In this document: positions 11,991 through 24,600 of the stretch, one piece after another | How the letters are laid out: each line of letters opens with the position of its first letter | Position numbering within the stretch: the stretch's first letter is position 1 | Assembly: GCF_032854445.1 (NCBI RefSeq) | Contig: NC_088307.1 | Span: forward strand, 22,628,001-22,692,000 | Reading direction: 5' to 3' | DNA from: Liolophura sinensis | Lineage: Eukaryota > Mollusca > Polyplacophora > Chitonida > Chitonidae | Length of the DNA: 64,000 bases | Translations under genes and position numbers: made by a program | The notes under the pieces: generated by a model | Seen by the model: only the letters and a program-made list of their open reading frames with translations | Told to the model about the DNA's origin: nothing | Databases searched by the model: none

Positions 11991-14584
11991 GATTCTGGGG
12001 TTTGTAGGTGTCCATATTCATTACAGTGACTCTGAAGGCAACTCGTACCAAAGACAGTTTATCTCTAATATATAATCAATTCGGTTACTACGGATCAAAC
12101 CTCCATGTTTCAACAAAGATGCCTGCTTTGAAAATGAAAAATGAAATGAAATATAACTAATTGCAAGTCATCAGTGTTGTTTCCTAATTCTGTTTCCAAC
12201 AAATGGTCATGGGCTTCAAAAATATAAGAATTCAGGTTTAATATCTCTTATCTCAAAATAGCAAGGGAGTATCTTCTACCTGGAATTAGTGAATACAAGA
12301 AGTCCTCTCACTCTTGCTGTATTTATTCGTCCTGTTAGTTAATTGTTATTCTGCAGCTTTTGTCATTGCTCGATTTCTTACTTCTAATCATGATATTTAT
12401 TTGAGTAAATAACGGAAGAATTCTGCAGCTATGTCAAACGCACCACGTGGATGCCCTGGAGGGTAGAGCTAATGCCACCAGTTCTGTAGTTCTATGAATC
12501 TATGTCCAATCCAAGGGTGTCCAACCCTTAACAGATTAGCTGTCAGCTGGCATTAACTTACTTCATTCTCAGGAGAAGAAAGTAAGTTGTATGTTGGTCG
12601 GCCAGGTGTCTTTGCTGTGTAATTGGACACCTGGTGTCTTTAGTATAATGTTCCACTGAGGCAGCACGATGAATATTTGGTAAAGTGGGTCAGTATGAGG
12701 AAAAACCGTCGTAATATGATCAAAAGTAATGCTACAAGTGTCTATTTAACTTCCACTAACTGACAAGCCACGGATGCCCAAGCAATCCAAGTTGTAACTT
12801 TTTCAGGCCATGATAAACACTGTTACGCACCACGCGGCTCAGATTGCATTTATTATACCTGTGAAGTTGGTGAAGAACTGCACACAAATACATGTAAAAT
12901 GACCTCTCTCCTGACGGCAGTGTTAAAGGTTAATATTGTGTTATATCTGTACATGTATTTTTTCAATCCCAGTTTAAGTTTAATGTGTCTGTACATTTAT
13001 TTATTTATTTGATTGGTGTTTTACATCGTACTCACGAATATTTCACTTATACGACGTCGGCCAGCATTGTGGTTGAGGAAACCGGACAGAGCCCGGAATA
13101 CCGACGACCATCCACAGTCTCCTGCCACACCTTCCCACGTGCGGCCGGAGAAGAAGCAGGCATGAACTGGACTTGAGCTCTCAGCGACCGCCTTGGTAAG
13201 GTTCCTGGGTCACTGCGCCACGCTGGCCTGCTGATACCCTCGGCCACGAAGACCCCCATGCCTGTATAGTAATGACTACCAAATTCATTGTGGTTAAAGA
13301 GAAAAAACTACAGAGTGGGGGAAAAGAAGAGCAGCAGATAACACTTTTAAATAAACTTTGTTAACTGGATTTTCCTTTGTCATTCATCGTGAACTATTGC
13401 ATTTCGCTTATAAATCATGCCAAAATACAAAAGTTAAGCATGAGTGGGCTTATAAAGTCAAATATTTTATACTGAATATGATTTCATATCATAAAAATGT
13501 GTAATTTGAATTTTCCTACACGCTTTAGTACTGAGGGTGTGTTCAAAAGTTTTAATGTTATCAATCGCATTCAATATAACACTACAGCACTGAGAGCAAG
13601 ATAAAAACAGTGGTAATATCATTGTGTGTTGCATCCCTGTATTACATGATATACAGATAGTGCATACTGTGGGGTGGGGCATAAGGAATTGTCAATTCGA
13701 TAGAAGTGATATTCAACGAGGTCGAATGTCCCACCCTACAGCAAGCAATACATGTTTTATTATACCGAAGAAAACAGTACATTTTCGAATTGTACTTTAA
13801 ATCGATACTTTAAAGTGTCGATGGTTTATTCCGGGCACTTCGGCTTCATCTACCCATAAACCTGACTGCTCTTTTGAAAGTGGAAAATTCTAAAACACCA
13901 TCCCAGTGAGTCAAAGTTCGACCATTGCATTCAACAACAGGGTGAGAAATGCTTTCCCGTTAACTGCTCAGTATCGCGTTGTCGATATTTAATACTATCG
14001 CTCTTGTAGCCAATCAAACTGGAGAGAGTATACCCATTCAAACTACTGTGTACCGCACAGAGACGTACCTCTCTGTGTAGTACTGGTATCATACAGTAAA
14101 TAACGTTATTGTCATCGCACATCTTCTCAATCACATAATGAATAACATGGAAATGTATTGCATAACGTCATTAATAAAATCTTGGGTATTGTATAACTTA
14201 TGTGTTATATAATAAATAACATTTTGCATTTCTCATATTGTCCTTTGTTAAAAAAACACGTGATAAGTAATAGATCAGTCTTTCCAGGGATTCACTCCAA
14301 AGTCACACAACAAAAGAACAAATCGATTCGTTCAGATTACATGAGTCCTCAAATTAACTCGAACAATGGATATCTTTCGTTCGATTTATCAGTAGGCCTA
14401 AATTGGCATAGATATAAAAAGTGGATCAAAATCACGTATCTATTAAAGTAGGCTAGTTTACATTGACCAGTCCTGTGTCCTGCCAGTCGGTTAACGTATC
14501 AGTATAATATTTGTGTATTTTTTATGTCACTTTTGTCACGAGTATTCCAATTGTTTGGCATGTTGTAAAAGATTTGTGTGGAAA
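11991..14584. other. Spacer between copy A and the broken copy
   Basis: No gene seen. It holds one SINE-A (13000-13252) and a possible SINE-C fragment around 12580-12680. The rest is AT-rich with no similarity I recognise. Confidence 0.6.
13000..13252 (-). mobile_element. Near-complete SINE-A copy
   Basis: Runs from the A/T tail (TTTATTTGATTGGTG) through the core to a slightly altered head, in the spacer after copy A. The overlapping short open frames on both strands are by-products of the element. Confidence 0.85.
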
Positions 14585-15746
14585 ATACATCATTTTTGAC
14601 ACGACTTGCTTTCGACCTTATTGATAAGAGCAGTTCTTACGTCTGTCACTTTTGCAGGTAAGCTTTGTTCCTTGTGTTAATTGAAATGTACGTATATTGT
14701 GTCGAATATCATTCATTAGAAATGGTAATGGTATTGTCATATAGACAACATCACACAAACATTACTAACAAACGCTATAACCGCGTTCACGCGATGCGGA
14801 ATATAAAAAAGTAAGCCTATTTCTAAAACTGCGTACAGACTATGCGATTTATCGAATGCTATAATAGCATGAAAAATAACACGTCTTATTTTGATTCGGC
14901 GGGTCGACTGGACGATCGCAACTGTTTAATGGGTGGATAATGGGAAGCGTGGCCGACATGTGTGTCTTTCAAAGCGAACCAGGTGCTGGTTTAACCCCAT
15001 CGTCGAGTAGGGAATTTTCGATATTCTTTGACCTCTCATGGCCTTGATGGCAAACTCAAATGATGAATTCTTAATTTCTTAAGTTGTTTTCAGGAGTTGG
15101 TGGTTCACTCCCGTGATCCTCTGACAGGAAGCTTTAGTGTTTTTGTCTCCATCATTTTCGGGGTCTTTGTATCAATTTTTACAGCCTTTTGTTTAACATG
15201 GACCAGACACTTAACGTATGGTTCAAGGAGACATTGCTTTCATTATTTCAGCACCCAACGAAAAAAGTGATAAGTCTTATACGTTTTCACCAAACGTCAA
15301 AAAATATGGCACCTACAGCATATCCGTAAACGGAAAAGTGTGTGGTGTTTCAGTACACCAACACCCACCTACTTTTACGCGGAAGGGGCAAAGTACTCGT
15401 CTGCAGGCGGAAGCTTGAAGTTTGCCCAGGCAACAGTCTCGACCGGTGTCAACAACCTAGGAGAATGGGAAAGCACGGACTTCTTGTATCACGCGGGAAA
15501 CAACGAGATAACAGCATTGGTGGAAACATTCACCAACATAGACGCAGTGCATTTTTCACAGGGTAGGATTGCAACTACCTAACTTAATTGACAAGAACTA
15601 AATTGGCCAATTGCGCAGTCTAACGTTTGTTGAAGACTGCATGTTTGCCAGTATGGTGTGCATATGTAAGTTACATGTCGGAATGTTCGTCAGAAGCTTG
15701 CCAAAAGTCGGCAGTTTACGCCGAGCATTCGTATTTAATCAAAACT

Positions 15747-15815
15747 GGCCGTCATCGTATAAGTGAAATCTGCTTGAGAACGGCGTTTAACTACAATCAA
15801 ATAAAAAAAATAAAG
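15747..15815 (+). mobile_element. SINE-A tail fragment
   Basis: GTATAAGTGAAAT through ACAATCAAATAAAAAA, in the intron after exon 2 of the broken GH36-like copy. Confidence 0.6.
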
Positions 15816-17263
15816 AAAGAAAAAGAAATTGCTTTTTTTATTTAAAAGATTAATTTAAAATTAAAAGAAGTCATCTTACGAACAACTTTGCGTGCCTAGC
15901 TATCGTTCCTGGTATGACTTTTGTTCGTTGATGGGTAAGATTCTCATTTATAACTTACAGGACACAGGTATTCTTGAATTTACTTAATCGCTCTGTTTTC
16001 AGTTAGAAATATATACTCATGCGAACGACTTCAGTTGCCACCGTTACCGTCTAACTTGCATATCGTAAAACGCAGCCCTATTATTTATCGGAAGTATAAC
16101 ATCCTTGCTGCATGGAACGTAGTCTCGTGCCAACACGACAGTGTTTTCTGCCTCGAATTGCAGTTACTTGACTGAACAGAAGTAGAAAAACCCTACTCAT
16201 GGGACGACGTCATGGGCCATCACCACCGTGCTCTCTACATTTCCTTTGTTCAGAATCACAGGGGAACCAAACCAGGCTGGCTTTCTTTCCTACGATGATC
16301 TCTTTCTGGGTGACCCGTACAGTACTGGACAGTAAGCCTGTCGTTTTGTACTTCCGGTTTTACTTTCAAAAGGATCGTAACTGATGTCCATTTAAATCAA
16401 GTCGCCTTACAGCACTACAGTCTACAGCCACCGTCGTTTTCGAGACAGACACGACAAATATCTCTCATGAAGTTTTGTTACAGTGGCCCCTGTAGTATTT
16501 AGAGCTTTAACACATTCTACACTGCCTGAAGTATTTCCTGAATAACAATGTCAAAATATGCCGTAAATTTCTACAACTGAAACGTTTAGATTTTAGAGGA
16601 TTCCGATCTGCCCACTACCTGATACTAGCACGTCACTCCCGTTACAGTGAAGAATATCTAATTGCAATAAGGGGAGTAATTTCACATTTGCATGGCATGC
16701 ACATTTCAAAAGATAGTATATCTTGTATAATGTATCGTACTCATTTCCTGAATGCTGTGGCAACAGTTCTGTTTCTGTGAGTCGTTGTAAGATTTAGTCT
16801 TCGAACTATACACAAGCCCATGTAAAGTTTCATGTGTTACACAGATTGATACAAAATGAACGAAATTGTTCATCGAATTGTGTGTGACTGGATAGGTTTA
16901 CCACCTTTTAACATATTGACAAATGTTGTTGTTTAGTCTCCATGCATAGTGTTCTATTCAAACCAGGGAAAAAATAAGGTAATGTTTTGTAAACGGAAAG
17001 TTAATCAATCAATCAATCAGCCAACTAAATAACCAGCTGATTAATCACGAAATGTAGCCACTTAACCAATTCAGCAAATCATTCGAAAAACAAAACAATC
17101 AAAGGCTAGCTTTTGAATTCTGCAACTACTCAAAGAAACCAGCTGTGAAAATTCATCGACCAATAAAACAACCAACTAGCTGATCAATCAGTCACTTAAA
17201 ACAACTTACAAATTAGTCGAATCAATCAATCAATCAATTAATTTGTTATTTTAGGCCAGGTGG

Positions 17264-17315
17264 TCTCCGTGGCCCAGTTGGTTAGCGCGCTAGCACAGAT
17301 TGCAGGCTCCTGAAA
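17264..17315 (+). mobile_element. SINE-A head fragment
   Basis: GGTCTCCGTGGCCCAGTTGG and TTAGCGCGCTAGC match the tRNA-like head only; the body is missing. Confidence 0.6.
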
Positions 17316-17373
17316 TTCCAACCGTCACTACGTAAGATATTTCGTGTCATTTATTTTAATTAACCATTACAAT

Positions 17374-17629
17374 TATTTATTTATTTGATTGGTGTTTTAC
17401 GCCGTACTCAAGAATATTTCACTTATACGCCGACGTCCAGCATCATGGTGGGAGGAAACCGGGTAGAGCCAGGGGGAACCCACGACCATCCGCAGGTTGC
17501 TGTCAGACCTTCCCACTTACGGCAGGAGAGGAAGGCAGCATGAGCTGGACTTGAACTCACAGTGACCGCATTGGTGAAAGGCTTCTGGGTCATTACGCTG
17601 CGCTAGCGGGCTAACCAACTGAGCCCCCT
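17374..17629 (-). mobile_element. Full-length SINE-A copy
   Basis: Complete from tail to head (ends TAACCAACTGAGCCCCCT on the + strand) in the region where the broken copy has lost exons 4-16. Confidence 0.9.
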
Positions 17630-18379
17630 AATTAACAACTACAGAGAACCTGCCCGTAACTGATTCATTGATTTATTTATTCATCCATTCTGCTGGTGAA
17701 CGAAACAGCTCTGAGTCCAGGGGCCGGTTTCATGAAACTCACTTAGCTAGGTAAAGCCTTAACTACCATAATAACGTATGTTGTAGAGATATAAAGCGAA
17801 CTTAGCTAAGGGCAACTAAGAAAGCTTCAGGAAACCGGTCCAGCTTTCTTTGTACTGTTTTTATGTGACTGTTATTAAATGTGATAAGTAAACACTATTC
17901 TGGCCAGTGACCTCTAATAAACTGTGATTTAACATCGGGTACATCTGTCGTTTTTTTCTCCTAATTATGCCTAAATTGTGGTGCTATAGGGGAGCTGAAA
18001 GAGATAAGTTGAAAAGAGGCCGTGCTTCACTGGTTACGTGTGAAGATTTGCCAGCTGTCACAATGTAGTAGTTGCTCTGGTTATGCTGTCTATGCTGTAG
18101 AATTTTATATTATCTCTATACTTAAGAATATTTAACTTAAACGAGGAAAGTCACATTAATTCGTGGAGGGGAATACCAAAGTGCCCTGTGTAAACCGTAA
18201 TTATTAACTGGTGCATTTTCCCATATGAACGGCAGAACAAGCTTGTTAAAGCACACGATCTTGTTCTGCATTCAAAAAAAATACATTGCTGGAAAGAAAG
18301 TCATTGCAGCTCGAAGTATTTTACTATTAGTTAAAGATATTAAAGTAAAAGTGGGGGGGGGGGCGGTTGTGGGGCGTTC

Positions 18380-18731
18380 TGAGCCACGCTCAGTGGGTTA
18401 GCGCGCTAGCGCAGCGTAAGTTGGTAGAGCGTCCGCCTCGAGAGATCCATGGTCAATCCTGGATCAAGTCACATTCTAAAAGAGGCAGTTGTAACTTCCT
18501 CACTTGGCGTTCAGCATGAAGGGGGTAGTGCAATGACTGGTTGACCCGTATTAGTATAATGGTTCGGCAGGGAGCCTTGCTAGCCTTAGGCAAGGCGTCT
18601 CAGTGAAGCAGCACTGGATACAAGAGCGGTGGAAATCCGTCCTGCAACACGGAGGCACATTACATGCATACAAGTCATATGACTGAAAAAAAAAGTACAA
18701 CGTTAAACCCCAAGCACTCACTCACTCACAT
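18380..18731 (+). mobile_element. Chimeric SINE: SINE-A head joined to SINE-B body
   Basis: About 40 bp of SINE-A head (GTTAGCGCGCTAGCGCAGCG) run directly into SINE-B from GTTGGTAGAGCGTCCGCC onward. The rest follows SINE-B through the B box (GGTCAATCCTGG), the TGACCCGTATTAGTATAATGG core and the tail ACGTTAAACCCCAAGCACTC. SINE-B is a second tRNA-derived family, recognisable by that tail. A string of C/G bases precedes the element. Confidence 0.75.
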
Positions 18732-20224
18732 GGCTTAAGACATGGTGCTAGAGAGCGTGTACTGTGCTACCATTTATGCATTTACATGAACAGTCAGAAT
18801 AAAACCTTAACTGGGGTAAATTGTTAAGAGGCCGTACTTCACCTGTTACGTGTGACCATATGCGAACTATCACACTGTCGCTGCTCTAGTTTTCCTCTCT
18901 ATGCTGTAGGTCTTTAATTAAATTTACAATCGTTCTTTACATCAGCTTCAGCTGCAGCTCTAAATCAAAAGATTTGTCAAGCAACTAGAAAATGGCTGTG
19001 GTTTATTCCTGGCTGCCCGGATTCTTCCACTTGCAAACGTGATAACTGTAGTTTAAATGAAATTTTTCCTGAATACGCATGCACTTAAATTTTAAAGCGT
19101 TAAAATGTTAAAATATGTTTTACTTTAAGATGATAAAAGTTCTGTAATATGTGAGGGGCAATGTCTTAAATTGTTAAGCTGATTAATGACTGTTGCAAGG
19201 TGTAATGCTATATTATAAGGTGTTTAACATTTAAACACAACACCTAAATGAATGAACTTGACGTAAGACAGTGTTAGATTACAAGCAAGACTCCATGTGA
19301 AAACATCTTTCAAACATGCCACATATTGTTTCTTTTTTTCAGAACTTCAAATATGTAACTGTTAGGAGAGTTGAAAAAATGGGTGACTCTGTCCCCAAAA
19401 AGGGTCACCAATATCGACACCTGACGACGTCTACCTCACTCTGATGGGGCCAGTAGAAGAAACCATCAACTTAAGCTTTAGTGTGGATCAGTTGTGATTA
19501 GCCTTAATGTAAATGTCTGAATAAAAAGTATTAATCATAACTACATATAAAAACAAAACTACTAATCGTTTGTTTATGTTTGTTTACACGAGAATCTTTC
19601 GGTGAAAAGGGCAAATGAATCGGAGATTATAGTTTTATGCGGAAATGCCAAAAAGAAAACACACTGGTGGAACCTGTCTCCAAAGGAATAAACACCCCCT
19701 TCCAAAACCCTTCTTCGACAAGCCAGTGGCTTCCCACATCCTCCTATAATCTTGCCGCATATATTGTTACAATATGCACCGTGTCTCCAAAGTGGACATA
19801 TATGTACGACCAAAATGTTTAAAATACAGTGAAAAACAACGTGTAGAGACTAAAAACTTTCGCAAGTTATTCTTTCAACTCTATTTCCTGTCTCTTTTCC
19901 TTCAAATACTTGTTACAAATAAAGTGCAACACATTATATAAATAGTTTGTCAAAGCCAGCAATTTCTGCCATTTCAAATGAGCTCTTTAATCTCTTTTAT
20001 ACACGCCATTTTTAAAGGCTGACTCCCTGAGATCAGGAAAGATAAGGTATATGAATAAATGACCTTGTGATATATGAATAAATGACAATGATGGTTGTAT
20101 GCTCGGTGTTTGACGTCAATTTGAACGTTGGCTTTCGCTGTTTCGGATTCGGCATTAGGTGAGGTGGTTTGTCAGGTACTAAAAGACACTGGTTTATTCC
20201 ACTCATAGACCTTACCTCATAGAC

Positions 20225-20416
20225 CTTCTCCGTAGCCAAGTGGTTAGCGAGGCCTCAAACCACGTGGTCGATATGAGCCCTCTCATACTGGCTTCCTCTG
20301 CCAGCAACCTGCAGTTGGTCTTGGGTTACCCCTGGCTCTGTCCGGTATACCTCTACCATAATGATGGCCACCTTCGTATAAGTGAAATATTCTTGAGTAC
20401 GACGTAAAACACCAGT
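20225..20416 (+). mobile_element. SINE-A copy with internal deletion
   Basis: Head (GTAGCCAAGTGGTTAGCG), reduced middle, then full core and AGTACGACGTAAAACACC tail, upstream of copy B. Confidence 0.75.
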
Positions 20417-20639
20417 CATAACTCATAAACCTGACCCCTGTCAAATACGTGAACAATTCCCGAGCATGCAGTGCGAAAATCCATCAATCAATCGTAGACT
20501 TCGTCGTTTCACAGACCAGTCGCAATTCCCGATTATGTTCAGTTGAAACCCCACTTTTTAGTGCAAAGTGGTCCACGATGGGGTGAAGCAAATGGCAGGG
20601 AAGCAAATAAGATGAGCGGCATATGCGTTATGGGAGTTT

Positions 20640-20795
20640 ATTAATTTATTTATGTATTTATTTATTTGGTTGGTGTTTTTCGCTGTACTCAAGAAAATTT
20701 CATTTATACCACGGCAGCCAGTATTATTATGGCGGGAAGCCCGCGTCAGACTTTCCAGCATGAACAGGACTTAACACACATTGGTGAGAGGGCTA
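20640..20795 (-). mobile_element. SINE-A copy with internal deletion
   Basis: Long (TTTA)n tail, core (TACTCAAGAAAATTTCATTT) and a shortened head, about 0.8 kb upstream of the copy B start codon. Confidence 0.75.
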
Positions 20796-21558
20796 TGCTC
20801 ACTTGTCGTGGAATTGTGTCAACGGCACAGATAGCAATAATGCATAAAATCGTCACCAGATCAAGCAGGACCCACCCCTTACCTTCACTTCCCACCAGTC
20901 TTTTGTTTCCCTGTTTTCCCAACAGTGTAGCCATCTAGTGGTGTCAATCATTCAATGATGTATATTTTAAAACTATCATATTTTATTCATTTGATGATAT
21001 AATTTCGAACTGTGTCATATATTTATATGCGTAAAGGCATTCGGTAAAGTACATAAGAGAATCGCCTATCAGTTTTATTCTACATCCAAGCGCAAACTGA
21101 TGATATAACAGTTTCATTTTAATCCCGTTCATTCAACCTAGACTTAGAAGATAACTTGACAATTATATGCTTTTTAGCTGCCAAAAGCGGACTGTTAATC
21201 TTGGTATAACAGCATCGCTGTATTGCTGAACGACTGTTACAAACATTCACTTGGCCCAATCTGTTCCACACTGAAGACTAAGCTCAAAACCATTCTTAAA
21301 TTAAATTGCATCTTCGGATAATCATATACCACAGCCGGTGTTCTGATATAGTTATCAGTGAACTGATGAAGGCAGACAGTCGATCAAAATGACGTACACA
21401 CGTATCAAATTTAACCAGATATGTCGAACAGCCTTTATCGGCCTGATCCAACAAGAGGCCAGGGTCAGCTCTCTAACAGACGTTCAATCCGACAGGCTAC
21501 ATAACTCTACGTAACTCATTGAATGTCGGACTAGAATTGCCCACCTGATTGTCTTCAC

Positions 21559-21564
21559 TATAAG
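21559..21564 (+). promoter_or_regulatory. TATA-like element before copy B
   Basis: TATAAG lies 49 nt upstream of the copy B start codon, a plausible distance for a TATA box followed by a short 5' UTR. Supported only by position and sequence. Confidence 0.3.
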
Positions 21565-21612
21565 CTGCCGATTTTAAAGGACAAGTGGGGCAAACAGTGT
21601 CTCATTACTAAC

Positions 21613-24600
21613 ATGCCTGCATACTACTGGCCAAGGGCGGTGATCACACTGATTCTCGTTTCAGTTGTTTTTGGAGGTAAGATAGATTCTCAGTTTCAAA
21701 CAAACGAATTCTCTGACTAGGAATGTTCAAGTTTTCCTCCAAATATTTAAATTTAACCAAATAGATCGGCTAAATACAGATTTCCAATGATATCATCGAG
21801 GATCATCATAAAACCAAATCAAGTAAACCCGCAATAACCCTGTTTTGTATAAGTTTGTCATAAACTATTGTTCTTGTATGTGCTAGCTCCAGCATGGAAA
21901 GCTAGACCATCCTCCTCGTTTGTACCAAGCGTTAACACTGACGGATCCTATACTATCTCTGTCGGAGGGAAAACATGGCTGCCCAGTGCAGCCACCTACT
22001 TTTATGCCGACGGGAAAAAGTACTCTTCGGAAGATGGAAGCTTGAAGCTTGTCCAGACGTCCGCATCAAGTGGGGTGAACGGAAAGTTAGGAGACTGGCA
22101 AAGCACGGACTTTCTGTATAAAGCAGGAAACAACGAGATCACGGCCTCTATTAAAACCTTTGCAAACATCAATGCCGTCTTTTTTTCACAGGTATGCTAA
22201 CTGTCAGATATTAGTTCAAAGGTTAAAATCTGGCCTCAGAAACATCTAAAGTCCCGTACATTCTGGTAAGATACCGTGTTTAACCTTGTTCATTCTCAGA
22301 GTCTGAAATTCTTGAGTATGACGTTAAACATCAGTCAGTCAATCAAACATCAGAATATTTATCCTCCTTATCCACTTTGACGAGGTAACGGTTCCATTTG
22401 GATGCAAGAGAATTGACTACAAAATAATTTCGAGGAAATACCTGCAGAATAATTTCTACAATGTCTTGATGCTTTTATTTTTCCGATGAAACCAATAATA
22501 ATTCTAATGTGAATAAAAACAATACTCGTAGGCTAAGATAACGACAATTTTGTAAACGTATTGTACCTGATTTCAGTATATGCTAACAGAATCCCATTCT
22601 GTATATAAAGGATTACAATGTCCACTTTAGAATGTCTTCCATTGTGGTAGTAAAGTTCATCATTTCTTTTCATTTTTCTTTTCTTTTTTTCTTTATTTCC
22701 AACAGTGACAGTGGTTTAAACTGATTTTTCCCATATTAACCCTGCACACTTACTTTTGCATTCCTTTTCCATCAGTATTACAAAAAGCCTACAACTGGTA
22801 CAACTTCCGGTAACGTGACTACTGTGTCCTCAGCGTTCCCTTCCTTTAAGATCAGCGGAGACCCAGGTGACATCGGTTATCTTTCTTACGGTGGAAGCTT
22901 CTTGGGAAATTCTTTTATACTCGGACAGTAAGTCTGTTATATTGTTTCATACAACGCTACATTGACTGTGAACAAACCTATAAAATTAATTCTGTACCTT
23001 TGTTTTTTATGTGTGTTATGGTCTAATTCTTTTGCATGACAATTTTCACAAGTCACATTATATAGGAGGACTGTTTTTACTCTCACCGACAAAGGAGTTC
23101 GAACTCGAAACTCTCCTATTGGCGTAAATAATGAGCGGCATCGTCAGCAGGGTAGCCGGATCCAGCCGCACTGGTCAGTTAGATTGGCTCTGTTGAGGTC
23201 CGTTGTCCTGACATATGGATGATGTTTATATTCCTTAGGCCTGTACAACGAACTTTTCTATTCACAGATGGACAAACACCACAGCTTACATTAGGGACGG
23301 CGTCATCGGCGGACCGTTGTTGTTGTTCGACCATGATCACAATGTCATCATCATCTCATCGTTCAGCGAGTTCATGGCGGCGTCCATGTACCACGACGGT
23401 GACGTGATCAGCTGGGGCATTATGGGAGGCGTCGACGATATTCCAGCAATGTACGAGTCATCTTTCATAGTGTACTACTCTGACAAGGGAATAAACGAGG
23501 TAAGAATAGGTGCAAAAAAATAGATAAAGATAAGACTACCTAAGTACAAGTATGTTTTACAGTATGGTCATGAGAGACCTTCCCGCGTATGGCCGGAGAG
23601 GAAGCCAGCAAAAACTGGGCTTCAATTCACAGCGACCACATTGGTGAGAAGCTCCTGGGCCATGGCGCCGCCTTTGCACACTAACAAGATTGCCTCTCTG
23701 GGTATGTTCTCCTAGAACATATCTTGCGCCTTTCCAACATCACTGAAAACTGTTGACTGCTTCTCTTTCCATGATTCCGTCGTGATTTCTTACTTTATTA
23801 GTTCTTTTGAGAATTGGCCTTGTGGATTATTCACCTGGAACATCCATATCTGCTTCGAAGTCGAAGTTTTTTTCTGCATAGTTGGACCTGGTAATACGAA
23901 AATATGGATAGATGGGAAAAAACCAATCAAAATATCAAGAAATCAATCAATCAGTCAACCAGTCAAACATGTTACTCGGTGTTTTTGCTTTTTAATCTTA
24001 GGCAATGAAGGAATGGGGCGAACTAATGAGATTTTACTACGGAAAAGATCGATCTTTTAGAGACGCTGATCTTATTGTGAACTACCTAGGATTCTGGACC
24101 GATGATGGTAACAGGTTTTTTTTTCAATTCCTCGTTGTAACACATGTAAGAGTGTTTTGGTCCTGGACAACCTTTTCTATGGACTACACCGTATTAGTCA
24201 ATGTACAGTTGATATTTTGATTTTGTTTCTACATACTGCGCAGTATGTAAAAAATGAGATATTTTCAAGTTATGGTGAGTTTGTTTTAAGATATCTAGAA
24301 GTCTTTATTGCATGTATGGTATGTTTAAACTTTATGAAAAGCAAGTGCCGAAAGCTGTTTCGCGTTTAGGCATTTAGTCGGTGACTGAGTTCAACACTTG
24401 TGTTGAAAGTTGTTTTGGAAATTGGTCTTACGATCATTGACCCGCAGTTTCAATTCTGGTTGACGGCTGCGGTATAAAAGTCTACGCCTAGATTGAAGCT
24501 GTATACTGTTAACAATCTTTTTCAGGTGCGTATTACTTTAAAGATAACATCAACAAGACCTACCAAGATATCATCCTTGATATAAAAGCTTATTCCTTGG

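Larger units (their letters stand above)
16332..19342. other. Interval of the broken copy lacking exons 4-16
   Basis: Searched for counterparts of every copy B exon 4-16 motif (WTDDG, YDNWW, FPDG, YEQD, QYCM, RVSxD) and found none. It contains AATC-rich sequence (16998-17240), SINE-A pieces, the chimeric SINE and two copies of the dispersed repeat that also seeds the 39.3 kb minisatellite. Confidence 0.65.
14585..19525 (+). pseudogene. Broken third copy of the GH36-like gene (exons 1-3 and 17 only)
   Basis: Four segments align with copy B: about 14585-14657 (exon 1, no in-frame ATG), 15252-15561 (exon 2), 16180-16331 (exon 3, same 152-nt length) and 19343-19497 (exon 17, degraded). The counterparts of exons 4-16, including all catalytic motifs, are absent from the 3.0 kb between 16332 and 19342. 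Breaks seen: an apparent TG slippage in GTGTGTGG near 15338-15345 shifts the frame inside exon 2; the exon 2 donor reads CAG|GG instead of CAG|GT; the second codon of exon 3 is TAG where B has TAC; and the last exon has internal indels and an early stop. An AATAAA remains at 19520-19525. Exon 1 still encodes a hydrophobic signal-like stretch. This is a dead, internally deleted duplicate; use of its 5' exons as a short transcript cannot be excluded. Confidence 0.8.
19526..21612. other. Spacer and presumed promoter region of copy B
   Basis: No gene seen. Two reduced SINE-A copies lie at 20225-20416 and 20640-20795. The last 650 bp before the ATG are free of recognised repeats and presumably hold the promoter. 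Confidence 0.5.

Noticed and set aside
12580-12680. Possible SINE-C fragment
   Set aside because: Only short blocks (CACCTGGTGTCTTTAGTATAAT) match; too little for a firm call, so mentioned only in the spacer description.
14585-16331. 5' exons of the broken copy as alternative first exons of copy B
   Set aside because: No in-frame ATG, a frameshift, a damaged donor and a stop; copy B has its own intact signal-peptide exon.
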